A stretch of 64,000 bases of DNA from Fischerella sp. JS2 (GTDB taxonomy: Bacteria; Cyanobacteriota; Cyanobacteriia; Cyanobacteriales; Nostocaceae), in contig NZ_CP135918.1 in assembly GCF_032393985.1 (NCBI RefSeq), positions 310,001 to 374,000 on the forward strand, in the 5' to 3' direction. Below are positions 18,807 to 27,748 of the stretch, piece by piece (the first letter of the stretch is position 1; each line of letters begins with the position of its first letter). The position numbers and the translations under genes are program-made. The notes under the pieces are model-generated. The model was not told where the DNA came from. It saw only the letters and a program-made list of their open reading frames with translations, and did not search any database.

Positions 18807-19742
18807 ATGCGAATTCTAATTGTGGGTGGTACTCGATTCATTGGCGTCTACCTGACTCAAGTGCTGGTACAGCAAGGACAGGAGGTAGTACTTTTCAATC
18901 GTGGGAATCGTCCGCTACCAGTTGAGGGTGTAGGACAAATTACAGGCGATCGCACTGACGCCACCCAATTAAAAGAAAAACTTTCTAAAGAGAATTTTGA
19001 TGCCATTTTTGATAATAACGGGCGGGAACTTACTGATACTCAACCACTTGTAGAAATTTTTCAAGACCGCGTGCAAAAATTTATCTACATGAGTTCTGCT
19101 GGAGTATACCTCAAATCAGACCAAATGCCTCATATTGAAGGTGATGCAGTTGATCCGAAAAGTCGCCACAAAGGTAAGCATGAAACAGAAGCTTACCTGA
19201 CACAACAAGGAATTCCCTTTACCTCTATTCGTCCCACCTATATTTATGGGCCAAAGAACTATAACGATTTGGAAGCTTGGTTTTTTGATAGGATTGTGCG
19301 CGATCGCCCAATTCCTATTCCTGGAAATGGTTTACATATTACCCAACTAGGTCATGTCAAAGACTTAGCAACGGCAATGACCAAAGTTTTGGGCAATTCT
19401 CAAGCACTCAGACAAATTTATAATGTTTCAGGCGATCGCTTTGTCACTTTTGATGGTTTAGCCTGTGCTTGTGCTGTGGCGGCTGGCAAATCGCCGGATG
19501 AAATTAAAATTATCCATTACGATCCGAAAAAGTTTGATTTTGGCAAGCGTAAAGCTTTTCCTTTAAGAACACAGCACTTTTTTGCTTCAGTAAATAAAGC
19601 GATGGCAGAATTAGATTGGCAACCTGAATATGATCTAATTTCTGGACTGCAAGACTCCTTCGAGAATGATTATTTGATGTCAGGACGAAACAAGGCAGAA
19701 ATTGATTTTTCTGTGGATGAAGAAATACTCCAATCTGTTTAG
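18807..19742 (+). CDS. NAD-dependent epimerase-like protein, CSP41 type
   Basis: This 311-residue atypical SDR protein begins MRILIVGGTRFIGVYL. It includes YMSSAGVYLKSDQMPHIEGD, GKHETEAYL and RPTYIYGPKNYNDLE. These match the chloroplast stem-loop-binding protein (CSP41) family found in cyanobacteria and plastids. In plastids CSP41 binds and stabilises certain RNAs. The usual SDR YxxxK is altered, which suits a non-enzymatic or RNA-related role, but the cyanobacterial function is not settled. Stand-alone gene. Confidence 0.82.
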   Translation: MRILIVGGTRFIGVYLTQVLVQQGQEVVLFNRGNRPLPVEGVGQITGDRTDATQLKEKLSKENFDAIFDNNGRELTDTQPLVEIFQDRVQKFIYMSSAGVYLKSDQMPHIEGDAVDPKSRHKGKHETEAYLTQQGIPFTSIRPTYIYGPKNYNDLEAWFFDRIVRDRPIPIPGNGLHITQLGHVKDLATAMTKVLGNSQALRQIYNVSGDRFVTFDGLACACAVAAGKSPDEIKIIHYDPKKFDFGKRKAFPLRTQHFFASVNKAMAELDWQPEYDLISGLQDSFENDYLMSGRNKAEIDFSVDEEILQSV

Positions 19743-19828
19743 CACAGTTGTAAAAGCTTAGTGTCTTTGTGTCTTTGTGGTTCAATAACACTCTATTTTG
19801 AACCACCAAGATAGCAAGACACTAAGTT

Positions 19829-20458
19829 CTACTTTCGACCAAAATCTGCGGGAATCTCACCCCAACATGGGGTATTCCACTTCAAAACAAGATTGCTGTA
19901 TTCGTTATTTTCTAACCACTTTAATGCTCTTTCAGTTAGGTTGAATATCTCTTGATTATCTTCACCTCGTTCCAATTTCGTCCGCACTTTTTTGTTTTTG
20001 ACCCAAAGAATAGCTGTCTTTGAATCCGAATAAACAGGTATACCTGTTCCTTGATTCTTGAGATATGCAAGAGCATGAACAATAGCCAGAAATTCTCCAA
20101 GATTATTCGTACCATTTGGCATTGAGCGCTTGTGAAAAATTAATTCACGTGTTGCTGTATACAGACCTCTGTATTCAACATCGCCAGGATTACCAATACA
20201 TGAGGCATCAACGCAAACACTGTCCATGATTAATTCACTCGCAGGCGCAATTTTTTCTTTTGCTTCCTGCCACTTTACCCCCTTTTGTTCAGTTGGGAAA
20301 ATTAAAGCCTGATCAGTGAGTTTTAATGCTGCTTCCGCTTCGACTATAGTTTTGAAAGACTTATATACTGCGCTACTGTAACCTTTGATTTGCTCTTCGC
20401 ATTCTGTCCAACTTGTAAATATCCCTGTCTTCCTGCCTTTTAAGACTATATAATACAT
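19829..20458 (-). CDS. RNase H with N-terminal viroplasmin-like domain
   Basis: The first ~45 residues (YYIVLKGRKTGIFTSWTECE, then YKSFKTIVEAEAAL) match the caulimovirus-VI/viroplasmin domain, which binds RNA-DNA hybrids in eukaryotic RNase H1. The second half is RNase H-like: VDASCIGNPGDVEYRGLY, NNLGEFLAIVHALAYL and YSDSKTAILWVKNK, which give the catalytic acidic residues (D, E, D). The 209-residue protein would cut RNA in RNA-DNA hybrids. It lies next to the repeat-flanked toxin-antitoxin region. Confidence 0.85.
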   Translation of the reverse strand: MYYIVLKGRKTGIFTSWTECEEQIKGYSSAVYKSFKTIVEAEAALKLTDQALIFPTEQKGVKWQEAKEKIAPASELIMDSVCVDASCIGNPGDVEYRGLYTATRELIFHKRSMPNGTNNLGEFLAIVHALAYLKNQGTGIPVYSDSKTAILWVKNKKVRTKLERGEDNQEIFNLTERALKWLENNEYSNLVLKWNTPCWGEIPADFGRK

Positions 20459-20629
20459 ATCTTTTCACCTATTATTTCACCTTGCACTTCCAAGAACAGG
20501 TTTTCCTAAATTCTCTACTTTTTAAACAATATGGCTGAACTAAAATCTTGCTCCATTCTCAACAAGTCATGATACTACAAAGTTAAGATTTACTTTATAA
20601 ATAGTTTCTGAGTCAAGATATTAAGTGAA

Positions 20630-20736
20630 CGCTCTTATTTTCAAGGATTAAATGAAACGTAGGGTTGTTAAATACGGTGCGAGATTATGTCAGGTCGCTG
20701 TTGTAGGTTTTTTGCTTTAATTACTGTATAATTATT
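20630..20736 (+). repeat. Left copy of a ~107-bp direct repeat flanking mntA-hepT
   Basis: The repeat starts CGCTCTTATTTTCAAG and ends TTACTGTATAATTATT. It matches 21544-21649 along almost its whole length with a handful of differences. It lies 58 bp before mntA. Confidence 0.9.
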
Positions 20737-20793
20737 ATTGTAACTAGCTACTGAGAGAATAATTAGTGAAAATACAATTTTGCGTGTAGTTGT

Positions 20794-21084
20794 ATGAAAA
20801 GAGATCAGGTAATTTCTACTCTCAGAAATCTCCAGACAAATTTGAAAGATTTAGGTGTTCATTCCCTAGCTTTATTTGGTTCTGTAGCTAGAGATGAAGC
20901 TCAAGGTGATAGCGATGTAGATATTTTGGTTGATTTAGAACCACCGATAACTTTTGACCGCTATATGGATGTGAAATTATATTTAGAGGAGCAGTTGGGA
21001 ACTCGTGTAGATTTGGTGACTTGGAAAGCTCTCAAGCCACAAATTCGTGAAACTATAGAGCAAGAAGCAATCTATGTCACGTAA
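20794..21084 (+). CDS. mntA: MntA-type nucleotidyltransferase antitoxin
   Basis: This 96-residue minimal nucleotidyltransferase has the motif GSX10DXD (G29, S30, D41, D43). In MntA/HepT systems the enzyme adds AMP to a tyrosine of the HepT ribonuclease and thereby neutralises it. The downstream hepT frame overlaps by 11 bp, so the two are translationally coupled. The pair lies between two ~107-bp direct repeats. Confidence 0.92.
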   Translation: MKRDQVISTLRNLQTNLKDLGVHSLALFGSVARDEAQGDSDVDILVDLEPPITFDRYMDVKLYLEEQLGTRVDLVTWKALKPQIRETIEQEAIYVT

Positions 21085-21424
21085 TATCAGATTGTATTTA
21101 GAAGATATTGTTTCAAGTTGTACGAAAATACTGCATTATGCTCAAGGTATGACTTTTGAAGATTTTATTGCAGATGAACGTACTTTTGATGCTGTAATTT
21201 TTAATCTTTTAGTGATTGGGGAAGCTGTGAAAAATGTTCCCCAAGATATGCGTAATCATTATCCTGAAATAGAGTGGCGTAAAATTGCTGGTTTACGGGA
21301 TATTCTTGCTCATACCTATTTCCAAGTGGAAGACGAGATTATTTGGGATATTGTGCAAAGTAAAATACCATCTTTACAGCTACAAGTAAAGCAGTTGTTA
21401 GATACAGATTTGGATTTTAATTGA
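21074..21424 (+). CDS. hepT: HepT-type HEPN ribonuclease toxin (DUF86)
   Basis: This 116-residue alpha-helical protein has the HEPN active-site motif RX4HXY (R75, H80, Y82 in RDILAHTY). The arginine and histidine form the RNase site, and the tyrosine is the residue that MntA enzymes AMPylate. All three are intact, so the toxin is probably active. It overlaps mntA by 11 bp. Confidence 0.92.
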   Translation: MSRNIRLYLEDIVSSCTKILHYAQGMTFEDFIADERTFDAVIFNLLVIGEAVKNVPQDMRNHYPEIEWRKIAGLRDILAHTYFQVEDEIIWDIVQSKIPSLQLQVKQLLDTDLDFN

Positions 21425-21456
21425 GGAGAAAAACAAGGGCGATCGCATGGCGTTTA

Positions 21457-21522
21457 AGATCCCCGACTTCTAGCCAATCATCTGGCTTTGCAAAGCAAAC
21501 TTTGCAAAGAAGTCGGGGATCT
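21457..21522. repeat. Long inverted repeat after hepT
   Basis: Perfect 15-nt arms AGATCCCCGACTTCT (21457-21471) and AGAAGTCGGGGATCT (21508-21522) enclose a second small hairpin of CTTTGCAAAG type. It is a common dispersed hairpin type in Nostocales and may also end the mntA-hepT transcript. Confidence 0.85.
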
Positions 21523-21543
21523 GGGGGATCTGTTTGTAGGGAT

Positions 21544-21649
21544 CGCTCTTATTTTCAAGAATTAAATGAAACGTAGGGTTGTTAAATACGGTGCAAGATT
21601 TTGGGGGTCGCAGTTGTAGGCTTTTTGCCTTAATTACTGTATAACTATT
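21544..21649 (+). repeat. Right copy of the ~107-bp direct repeat flanking mntA-hepT
   Basis: The copy starts CGCTCTTATTTTCAAG and ends TTACTGTATAACTATT, in the same direction as 20630-20736. The spacing from the start of one copy to the start of the other is 914 bp. Confidence 0.9.
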
Positions 21650-21697
21650 TTTCAAACTCACATTCCGCAGATATTAAAGTAGAAAGCATATTGACTT

Positions 21698-22210
21698 TTA
21701 ATGACTATTTGTTTGCGGTAAAAGATAAATTGTCCCAGAAATTATAGTGAGGGTAACAGAAATCCAAAAAGCAATTAGGGAGGGAATTTGCCAAATTTCT
21801 GGTAAAGGTGCTATTAAAAGAGCGATCGCAATTATTTGGCTAACAGTTTTAAGTTTACCCCAAATATTTGCTCCGGTAATTGTAGTTTGATTGACACGCC
21901 AACCAGCGATCGCTAACTCCCGTGCTAGTATCAAAAATACTCCCCAAGCTGGAACCTGTCCTAATTCAATTAATACTAGTAGTGGAGCAAGTACCAACAA
22001 TTTATCGACTAGGGGGTCAAGAAATTTACCTAAGTCGCTAATTTGGTTGAGTTTGCGTGCTAAGTAGCCATCTAGCCAATCAGTACCGGCTGCGACCAGG
22101 AAAATTGCTAAACACACCCACCTAGCTGTTGGTGTGGGGTTATGTAAGCCGTAAAGTAGGAATGGCAAGCCTAAAAGGCGGGAAAAGGTAATCCAATTAG
22201 GTAAAGTCAT
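21698..22210 (-). CDS. pgsA: CDP-diacylglycerol-glycerol-3-phosphate phosphatidyltransferase
   Basis: PgsA makes phosphatidylglycerol phosphate, the precursor of phosphatidylglycerol, which photosystems need. The 170-residue membrane protein has the full CDP-alcohol phosphotransferase motif: D44, D47, G48, A51, R52, G61, D65 and D69. Four or five hydrophobic helices follow. The length is slightly short but normal for bacterial PgsA. Confidence 0.93.
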   Translation of the reverse strand: MTLPNWITFSRLLGLPFLLYGLHNPTPTARWVCLAIFLVAAGTDWLDGYLARKLNQISDLGKFLDPLVDKLLVLAPLLVLIELGQVPAWGVFLILARELAIAGWRVNQTTITGANIWGKLKTVSQIIAIALLIAPLPEIWQIPSLIAFWISVTLTIISGTIYLLPQTNSH

Positions 22211-22363
22211 GAAATTTTAGATTTTGGATTTTAGATTTATTTGATAGATTAATTAGTTTGTGGTGAGACCAATAAATAATATTTAATTTTAGGTTGTTAA
22301 TTGTTAGATTAACTAGTTTGCAAGCAACTATAGTCAATCTAAAATCTAAAATCCAAAATTACT

Positions 22364-23779
22364 ATGACTCAACAAAAAAATTCTCAATCTAGAATAGAAC
22401 GCGATTCAATGGGCGATCGCGAAATTTATAGTAGCGTTTACTACGGCATTCAAACCGTACGCGCTACAGAAAACTTCCCCATTAGCGGCATTAAGCCTTT
22501 ATCTACTTACGTAGATGCTTGTATTTTAATAAAAAAAGCTACTGCGATAGTGAATGGTGAACTGGGTTGTATTCCCCAAGACATTACTCAGGCAATAGTC
22601 CAAGCTGCGGATGAAGTTTTAGCTGGCAGATTCCGTGATCAGTTTGTGGTAGATGTTTATCAAGCGGGTGCTGGTACTTCCCATCACATGAATGTGAATG
22701 AAGTATTAGCAAATCGGGCTTTAGAAATTCTTGGCGATGAGAAAGGAAACTACAAGCGTATCAGCCCTAATGATCATGTTAACTACGGGCAGTCTACTAA
22801 TGATGTGATTCCCACAGCAATTCGGATTGGTGGTTTATTGGCGTTGTCTAGAACACTGCACCCAGCTTTGGAGGGGGCTATAGCAACTTTGGAGGCAAAA
22901 GCAGTAGAGTTTCAAGATATCGTTCGTTCTGGTAGAACTCACATGCAAGATGCTGTACCAGTGCGGTTGGGTGAAAATTTCCGCGCTTGGGCGCACATTC
23001 TAACAGAACATCAAAACCGAATTTACACTGCTAGTGGGGATTTGATGGTGCTGGGTTTGGGTGGTAGTGCGGCGGGTACGGGGTTGAACACCCATCCCCA
23101 ATATCGCGCCCTTGTAGTATCTACTTTGGCAGAACTGATTAATACCCCACTACAACCTGCCTCTCATCTGATGGCGGCAATGCAGAGTATGGCATCATTT
23201 GTCAATGTTTCTGGTGCATTACGTAACTTAGCGCAAGATTTAGTAAAAATCTCTCATGACTTGCGATTGATGGACTCTGGGCCAAAAACTGGTTTAAAAG
23301 AAATTCAACTCCCACCAGTACAACCTGGTTCTTCGATTATGCCAGGCAAGTATAACCCTGTGATGGCAGAGATGACATCAATGGTATGTTTTCAGGTGAT
23401 GGGTTACGACAGTGCGATCGCACTGGCGGCCCAAGCAGGACAATTAGAATTGAATGTGATGATGCCACTGATTGCCTATAACTTGATTCATAGTATCGAA
23501 ATTCTCGGTAACACCATTGTTGCACTCACACAACGCTGCATTCAAGGAATTACTGCCAACCGGGAACGTTGTTTGGCATATGCAGAAAGTAGTTTAGCTT
23601 TAGTAACAGCTTTAAATACCCACATTGGTTATTTGAATGCCGCAGCTGTGGCAAAAGAATCTTTAGAAACAGGCAAATCCTTACGACAAATTGTTTTAGA
23701 AAAAGGACTAATGAGTGAAGCAGAGTTAGCTAAAGTTCTAAATCTGGAACAAATGAGCCAAATTGTACCCCTTGAATAG
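22364..23779 (+). CDS. aspA: Aspartate ammonia-lyase (fumarase/aspartase superfamily)
   Basis: The enzyme splits aspartate to fumarate and ammonia. The 471-residue protein has GAGTSHHMNVNEVLANRALE, SPNDHVNYGQSTNDVIPTA and the flexible active-site loop signature GSSIMPGKYNP near residue 322. The start resembles aspartases (RIERDSMGDREIY, YYGIQTVRA) more than class II fumarases, whose usual first motif reads differently. Fumarase activity remains a second option. A stand-alone gene after short AAATCTAAAATCC repeats. Confidence 0.85.
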   Translation: MTQQKNSQSRIERDSMGDREIYSSVYYGIQTVRATENFPISGIKPLSTYVDACILIKKATAIVNGELGCIPQDITQAIVQAADEVLAGRFRDQFVVDVYQAGAGTSHHMNVNEVLANRALEILGDEKGNYKRISPNDHVNYGQSTNDVIPTAIRIGGLLALSRTLHPALEGAIATLEAKAVEFQDIVRSGRTHMQDAVPVRLGENFRAWAHILTEHQNRIYTASGDLMVLGLGGSAAGTGLNTHPQYRALVVSTLAELINTPLQPASHLMAAMQSMASFVNVSGALRNLAQDLVKISHDLRLMDSGPKTGLKEIQLPPVQPGSSIMPGKYNPVMAEMTSMVCFQVMGYDSAIALAAQAGQLELNVMMPLIAYNLIHSIEILGNTIVALTQRCIQGITANRERCLAYAESSLALVTALNTHIGYLNAAAVAKESLETGKSLRQIVLEKGLMSEAELAKVLNLEQMSQIVPLE

Positions 23780-23783
23780 CAAT

Positions 23784-23899
23784 TGTTAGTAGTTAGTAGA
23801 TAGTAGATAGTAGTTAGTAGTTGCTTGAGAATTAGCGATTAACCAATCCATCAACCACTAACCACTAATGTACAGACGCGAGGAACATCGCGTCTGTAC
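23784..23899. repeat. Heptamer tandem repeats followed by a 30-bp palindrome
   Basis: TAGTAGTTAG/TAGATAG repeats (23784-23822) are followed by partly complementary CCACTAACCACTAA. The palindrome at 23870-23899 has arms GTACAGACGCG and CGCGTCTGTAC and is the exact reverse complement of 12917-12946. Confidence 0.9.
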
Positions 23900-23925
23900 C
23901 CACTAACCACTAACCACTAACAAAT

Positions 23926-24891
23926 ATGCAAACACCAACCGTTAGTTTCATTCGAGCTAATTCTTACGAACCAGATATTTTAAGAGATTCTTTAGAAACA
24001 CTGCTAGAACCATTCGGAGGAATGGCGGCGTTTGTGAAACCAGGGAATCGCGTTTTACTTAAACCCAATTTGCTCACAGGCGCACGTCCTGGCAAAGAGT
24101 GTACCACGCGATCGCAATTAGTTTATGTAGTAGCACAGATGGTGATTGAAGCTGGCGGTAAAGCATTTTTAGGTGATAGTCCTGCTTTTGGTAGCGCCAG
24201 GGGAGTTGCCGTTGCTAATGGCTATCAACAGATTTTAGAACAACTTAATCTTCCAATCATTGATTTTCATGGGGTTCGTTATCAAACAGTTAGTCAGCAG
24301 TTTAACCATCTGCTACTCTCCAAAGAAGCAATGGAAGCAGATGTAGTAATTAATCTACCCAAAGTCAAATCTCATGTTCAATTAGTGCTTACCTTGGGTG
24401 TAAAAAACTTGTTTGGTTGCGTTCCTGGCAAAATGAAAGCTTGGTGGCATATGGAAGCAGGAAAAGATGCTAATAGGTTCGGGGAAATGTTAGTAGAAAC
24501 TGCTAGAGCAATTAACCCGAATTTAACTATATTAGACGGTATTATCGGTCATGAAGGCAATGGTCCTAGTGGCGGTGAACCTCGTTCTTTGGGTATTTTA
24601 GGCGCATCACCAGATGTATTTGCTTTAGATCGAGCGATGGTAGAGATACTTGATGTCCCAGCCAGAGAAGTACCTACTGTTGCTGCATCTATGCGTCTGG
24701 GAGTGTGTCCAAACCTTAACGCTATCCACTATCCTCATTTAGATCCTGAATCACTACGGATAGATGATTGGCGATTACCAGATAAGTTTGTTCCCATTGA
24801 TTTTGGAATGCCTCGCGTAATTAAGTCTACGTTCAAACACCTCTACATCAAGTTTATTAAAGAACCAATCAGCGCTTACGTTAGATGTTAA
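23926..24891 (+). CDS. DUF362 family protein
   Basis: This 321-residue protein has the DUF362 features VKPGNRVLLKPNLLTG, GGKAFLGDSPAFGSARG, INLPKVKSHVQLVLTLGVKN and LDGIIGHEGNGPSGGEP. Some family members carry ferredoxin domains, but no cysteine cluster is present here. The biochemical role is unknown. A strong terminator follows. Confidence 0.85.
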   Translation: MQTPTVSFIRANSYEPDILRDSLETLLEPFGGMAAFVKPGNRVLLKPNLLTGARPGKECTTRSQLVYVVAQMVIEAGGKAFLGDSPAFGSARGVAVANGYQQILEQLNLPIIDFHGVRYQTVSQQFNHLLLSKEAMEADVVINLPKVKSHVQLVLTLGVKNLFGCVPGKMKAWWHMEAGKDANRFGEMLVETARAINPNLTILDGIIGHEGNGPSGGEPRSLGILGASPDVFALDRAMVEILDVPAREVPTVAASMRLGVCPNLNAIHYPHLDPESLRIDDWRLPDKFVPIDFGMPRVIKSTFKHLYIKFIKEPISAYVRC

Positions 24892-24971
24892 CTACAGCAA
24901 GTGCAAACTCTGCTACAGCAATTTCAAAACTGACACAGTAAGCTGAAAATACCCTCCGATTGCTTAACCAG

Positions 24972-25002
24972 ACCGCCCTACTCTACTAGTGGCGGTTTTT
25001 TT
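24972..25002 (+). terminator. Rho-independent terminator of the DUF362 gene
   Basis: Stem ACCGCC (24972-24977) pairs with GGCGGT (24991-24996), followed by six T (24997-25002). Confidence 0.88.
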
Positions 25003-25756
25003 AATTTCATGTTTTTCCTAATCTAATTGCTAACAATCATGCTAACTTGTGCTTGAGATATATTTAGTTGCTTGAGCATGAAATACTTATTATCTACCTA
25101 TTTATAGATTGACAAAATAGACAAGAAAAAATAAACGTTTGGAACTTTCGATGAGATTAAATTTTTTGAGTACAATCACTGATTGAAGTTACTAAATATT
25201 AAACATTATCCTCATATATATTGAGCGTAAATTTGTGGATTAAAGTGTTTGCTCTCAAAAACGCTTCTCACTTGTCGAAAGTCTTCAGTACTAGTACTTA
25301 CTAATCTAAAAAATTGAAATATATATTCAGTGTTGCTACGGTATAAATATCAGTAAATGTTACAAAATAAAAATCTATAAAGAAAATATAAAAAGTTAGA
25401 TTTTTTATCCTTTTGTAGGGCTAAACTTACCCCAAAATGTATTTTTTGTTACGGAGTTTTACTTTAATAATATTGATAAATGTACTTTTTTATGCTATAA
25501 TTTTACCAAATACCCAATATAAAAATGATATAATTTAACAACCAAGTCAAGCAATAATAATTACACAATTATGCAAATTTCTGCTCATCTAAAATTTAGT
25601 ATCATGTTTTGCATATACAGAAGATGAGCAAGGAGTTGCTCAAATAAATGCAGTGCTTGACGATTAAAAAAATTACGGTTAAAAAGTAGCTAAAATAGTA
25701 GTTAGACTTAGACAAAAGAGTCTAAATGCAAAATCAGGTAATCAAACAAACTTTTT
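25003..25756. other. Very AT-rich intergenic region
   Basis: This 754-bp stretch has no useful open frame, no RNA gene that I recognise and no clear repeat. It may serve as the upstream region of the small gene at 25757. Confidence 0.5.
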
Positions 25757-25939
25757 ATGAATTCAAACAGCGAGTCTGCCAGTTCAACCAACGTACCCCC
25801 CCATCGTTTGGCAGACATTATCGGAACTGTGATTGGTTTGGTAACCCTGACCTTACCTTTGTTAGTTATTGCTAATTACTCTTCCGCTAATATTCCCAAT
25901 ACCCAGCCATCTCTCACTTACAACCTCAAACAGAAGTAG
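25757..25939 (+). CDS. Small single-pass membrane protein, hypothetical
   Basis: The 60-residue frame reads MNSNSESASSTNVPPHRLAD, then a hydrophobic helix of about 22 residues (IIGTVIGLVTLTLPLLVIANY). A short polar tail follows. The clean soluble-helix-tail layout and its balanced composition in an AT-rich region support a real gene, but the ribosome site is weak. Function is unknown. Confidence 0.5.
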   Translation: MNSNSESASSTNVPPHRLADIIGTVIGLVTLTLPLLVIANYSSANIPNTQPSLTYNLKQK

Positions 25940-26367
25940 AAAATACTGGAAATGAATTAGAAACAATTTTGAACAACTCAGATACATAGCTACTAGATTA
26001 AGCTTAGATTAAGCATAGATGATGTTTACTTTGTGAGTTACAGCTAGTAAGTAGATCGGCGGGAATAAACCTAACTATGTTACGGAAAGTAAACAAGCCT
26101 AAAATCCTTACTAATGATCAATGACAAATGACGACCCCAACTAGTTAGCTTTAATTTGTGCCGACTTACTTAGGTTAGTTGATAGCAAAGAATCTGGACT
26201 ATTTAGCAATAGTCCAAATTCTCTAATTTCTAACTGGAATTAAATGATCAGATTTTTTAATAAATCAAGGCGATCGCAAAATCAAAGAGAGTTATGTTTA
26301 CTAAATATCAGTTCTAAATGCTTTTACGTTTTCATTCGCTGATAAAAATTATATTTTAATCAATTAT
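25940..26367. other. Intergenic region without recognised features
   Basis: The 428 bp hold short stretches such as TTAGATTAAGCTTAGATTAAGC (a small tandem repeat near 25996) and a HIP1-like GGCGATCGC near 26269. No gene was seen. Confidence 0.45.
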
Positions 26368-26592
26368 TTAGCCTTCTGACCACTTTTCACGACTTAGCAA
26401 ATCAATGATGCAGTCTCTGAGCAAAAATTCGTTTCTTTCCAACTCAAGCTCTACAAATAACCAATCACGGTAAGGAATATATTTACATAACACGTAAATA
26501 GTTTGGTTACGTTGAATTAGTCCCTGGTTAACAAGCTGAAGCGCTTTTTCCCTAATATACTCTATATTGTATATAACAGCTGTATTTACCAT
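26368..26592 (-). CDS. DUF4327 family small protein
   Basis: This 74-residue protein has the pattern YNIEYIREKALQLVNQGLI, then QTIYVLCKYIPYRDW and ERNEFLLRDCIIDLL. It matches the DUF4327 family, which is found in cyanobacteria and has no known function. AAGGAG lies about six bases before the ATG, which fixes the start. It is isolated between two long non-coding regions. Confidence 0.82.
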   Translation of the reverse strand: MVNTAVIYNIEYIREKALQLVNQGLIQRNQTIYVLCKYIPYRDWLFVELELERNEFLLRDCIIDLLSREKWSEG

Positions 26593-27748
26593 AAATTATC
26601 TCCTTATTTATCTATAAAATCAAAGTAATTAACGTTACTAGTTAAAATTGGGTAACGATTGCTAAAAAAATTATAACTTTTGTTTTAATTATGAACTCAG
26701 CAGCGTTATCAATAAAATCAATAAAAATATGAAAATTAGTTTTTACTTTTTGCTAAGTTTAGTTGCACTTAACTAAGAAAATTTGTATTTGATAATACTT
26801 CTTCTACCTCTTAGGACAGATAAGTTATGTATCTTAGTTATATTACCTTTGTCAGAGGGTATTCCTCTTAGGTATAAAAATTAAAAAGCTTAAGGGATTC
26901 AGTGATATAAAAGACACTAGGGAAACATAGCAGTTAGCTTACCTTGTATCTGCTTAATACTGTTAACTTACATGTACCAAATCTTAAATTGTTATGAATA
27001 CTACCTTCTGCTAAGACTACTATCAGCCTACTAAATACTTGGAAAGCAGTTGAATTTATTATATGTTTATTTTTCAACTAACGAGTCACTATTGGTTAAA
27101 ATTATGCCATTCAAAATATACTTATTGCTTAATAAACTTTACTTAACTTAAATTTTGAATGCCTGAGAACTTATAGAAAAGAAATTTAGAATTAGACAGC
27201 AAATTTTTTCCACTGTTCTACTGTGGTTAGTGGAAGAAAGATAAATTTGCTTTATATATAGGAGCATAACAGACATTTAGAGCCTATCATCCCTCGCTTT
27301 GGGTAGATATCTACTCCTAGCTTTTGATATATGACGCAGACACGCAAAAACAGGTATCATTAGTAAATGGATAAGTATTGACTAGACAAACTGCCTAGTA
27401 CAGAAGGTGTAATCCATTATCACTTTCTAGTTTTATCATTATTAATCGATGATATGGTTTGTAACTGATCTAACAAAGAAACTACTTATTGGCTAGGCAT
27501 CTTAATACTTGCAAACAAATACCAGAAAAAATTTATACCTAATAATAGTATTATTTTTGATGGATATGTTTGAAATTAGAGGTAAAAAACTTTTGAAAGA
27601 AGTCAAAACAAAAAGTTCTGTTTTCATTTACAAAATCAACTGATATCATCACAAATAAAACAAGAATGATTGTATTTTTTCTATGTAAGTCAATGTAAAA
27701 GTCCCGTTTGATAAACTTTCGAGATGTGTTGTTGAGGAGGAAGTGTTC
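26593..27748. other. 1.16-kb AT-rich non-coding region upstream of the SLH-FAS1 gene
   Basis: No frame of useful length lies here on either strand. One modest hairpin has arms TTCCACT and AGTGGAA near 27208-27236. The region is unusually long for a leader; it may hold regulatory RNA, but I saw no recognisable one. Confidence 0.5.

Noticed and set aside
21470-21661. 63-codon reverse frame in the right direct repeat
   Set aside because: It falls in the repeat and hairpin; the left repeat copy does not keep the frame intact.
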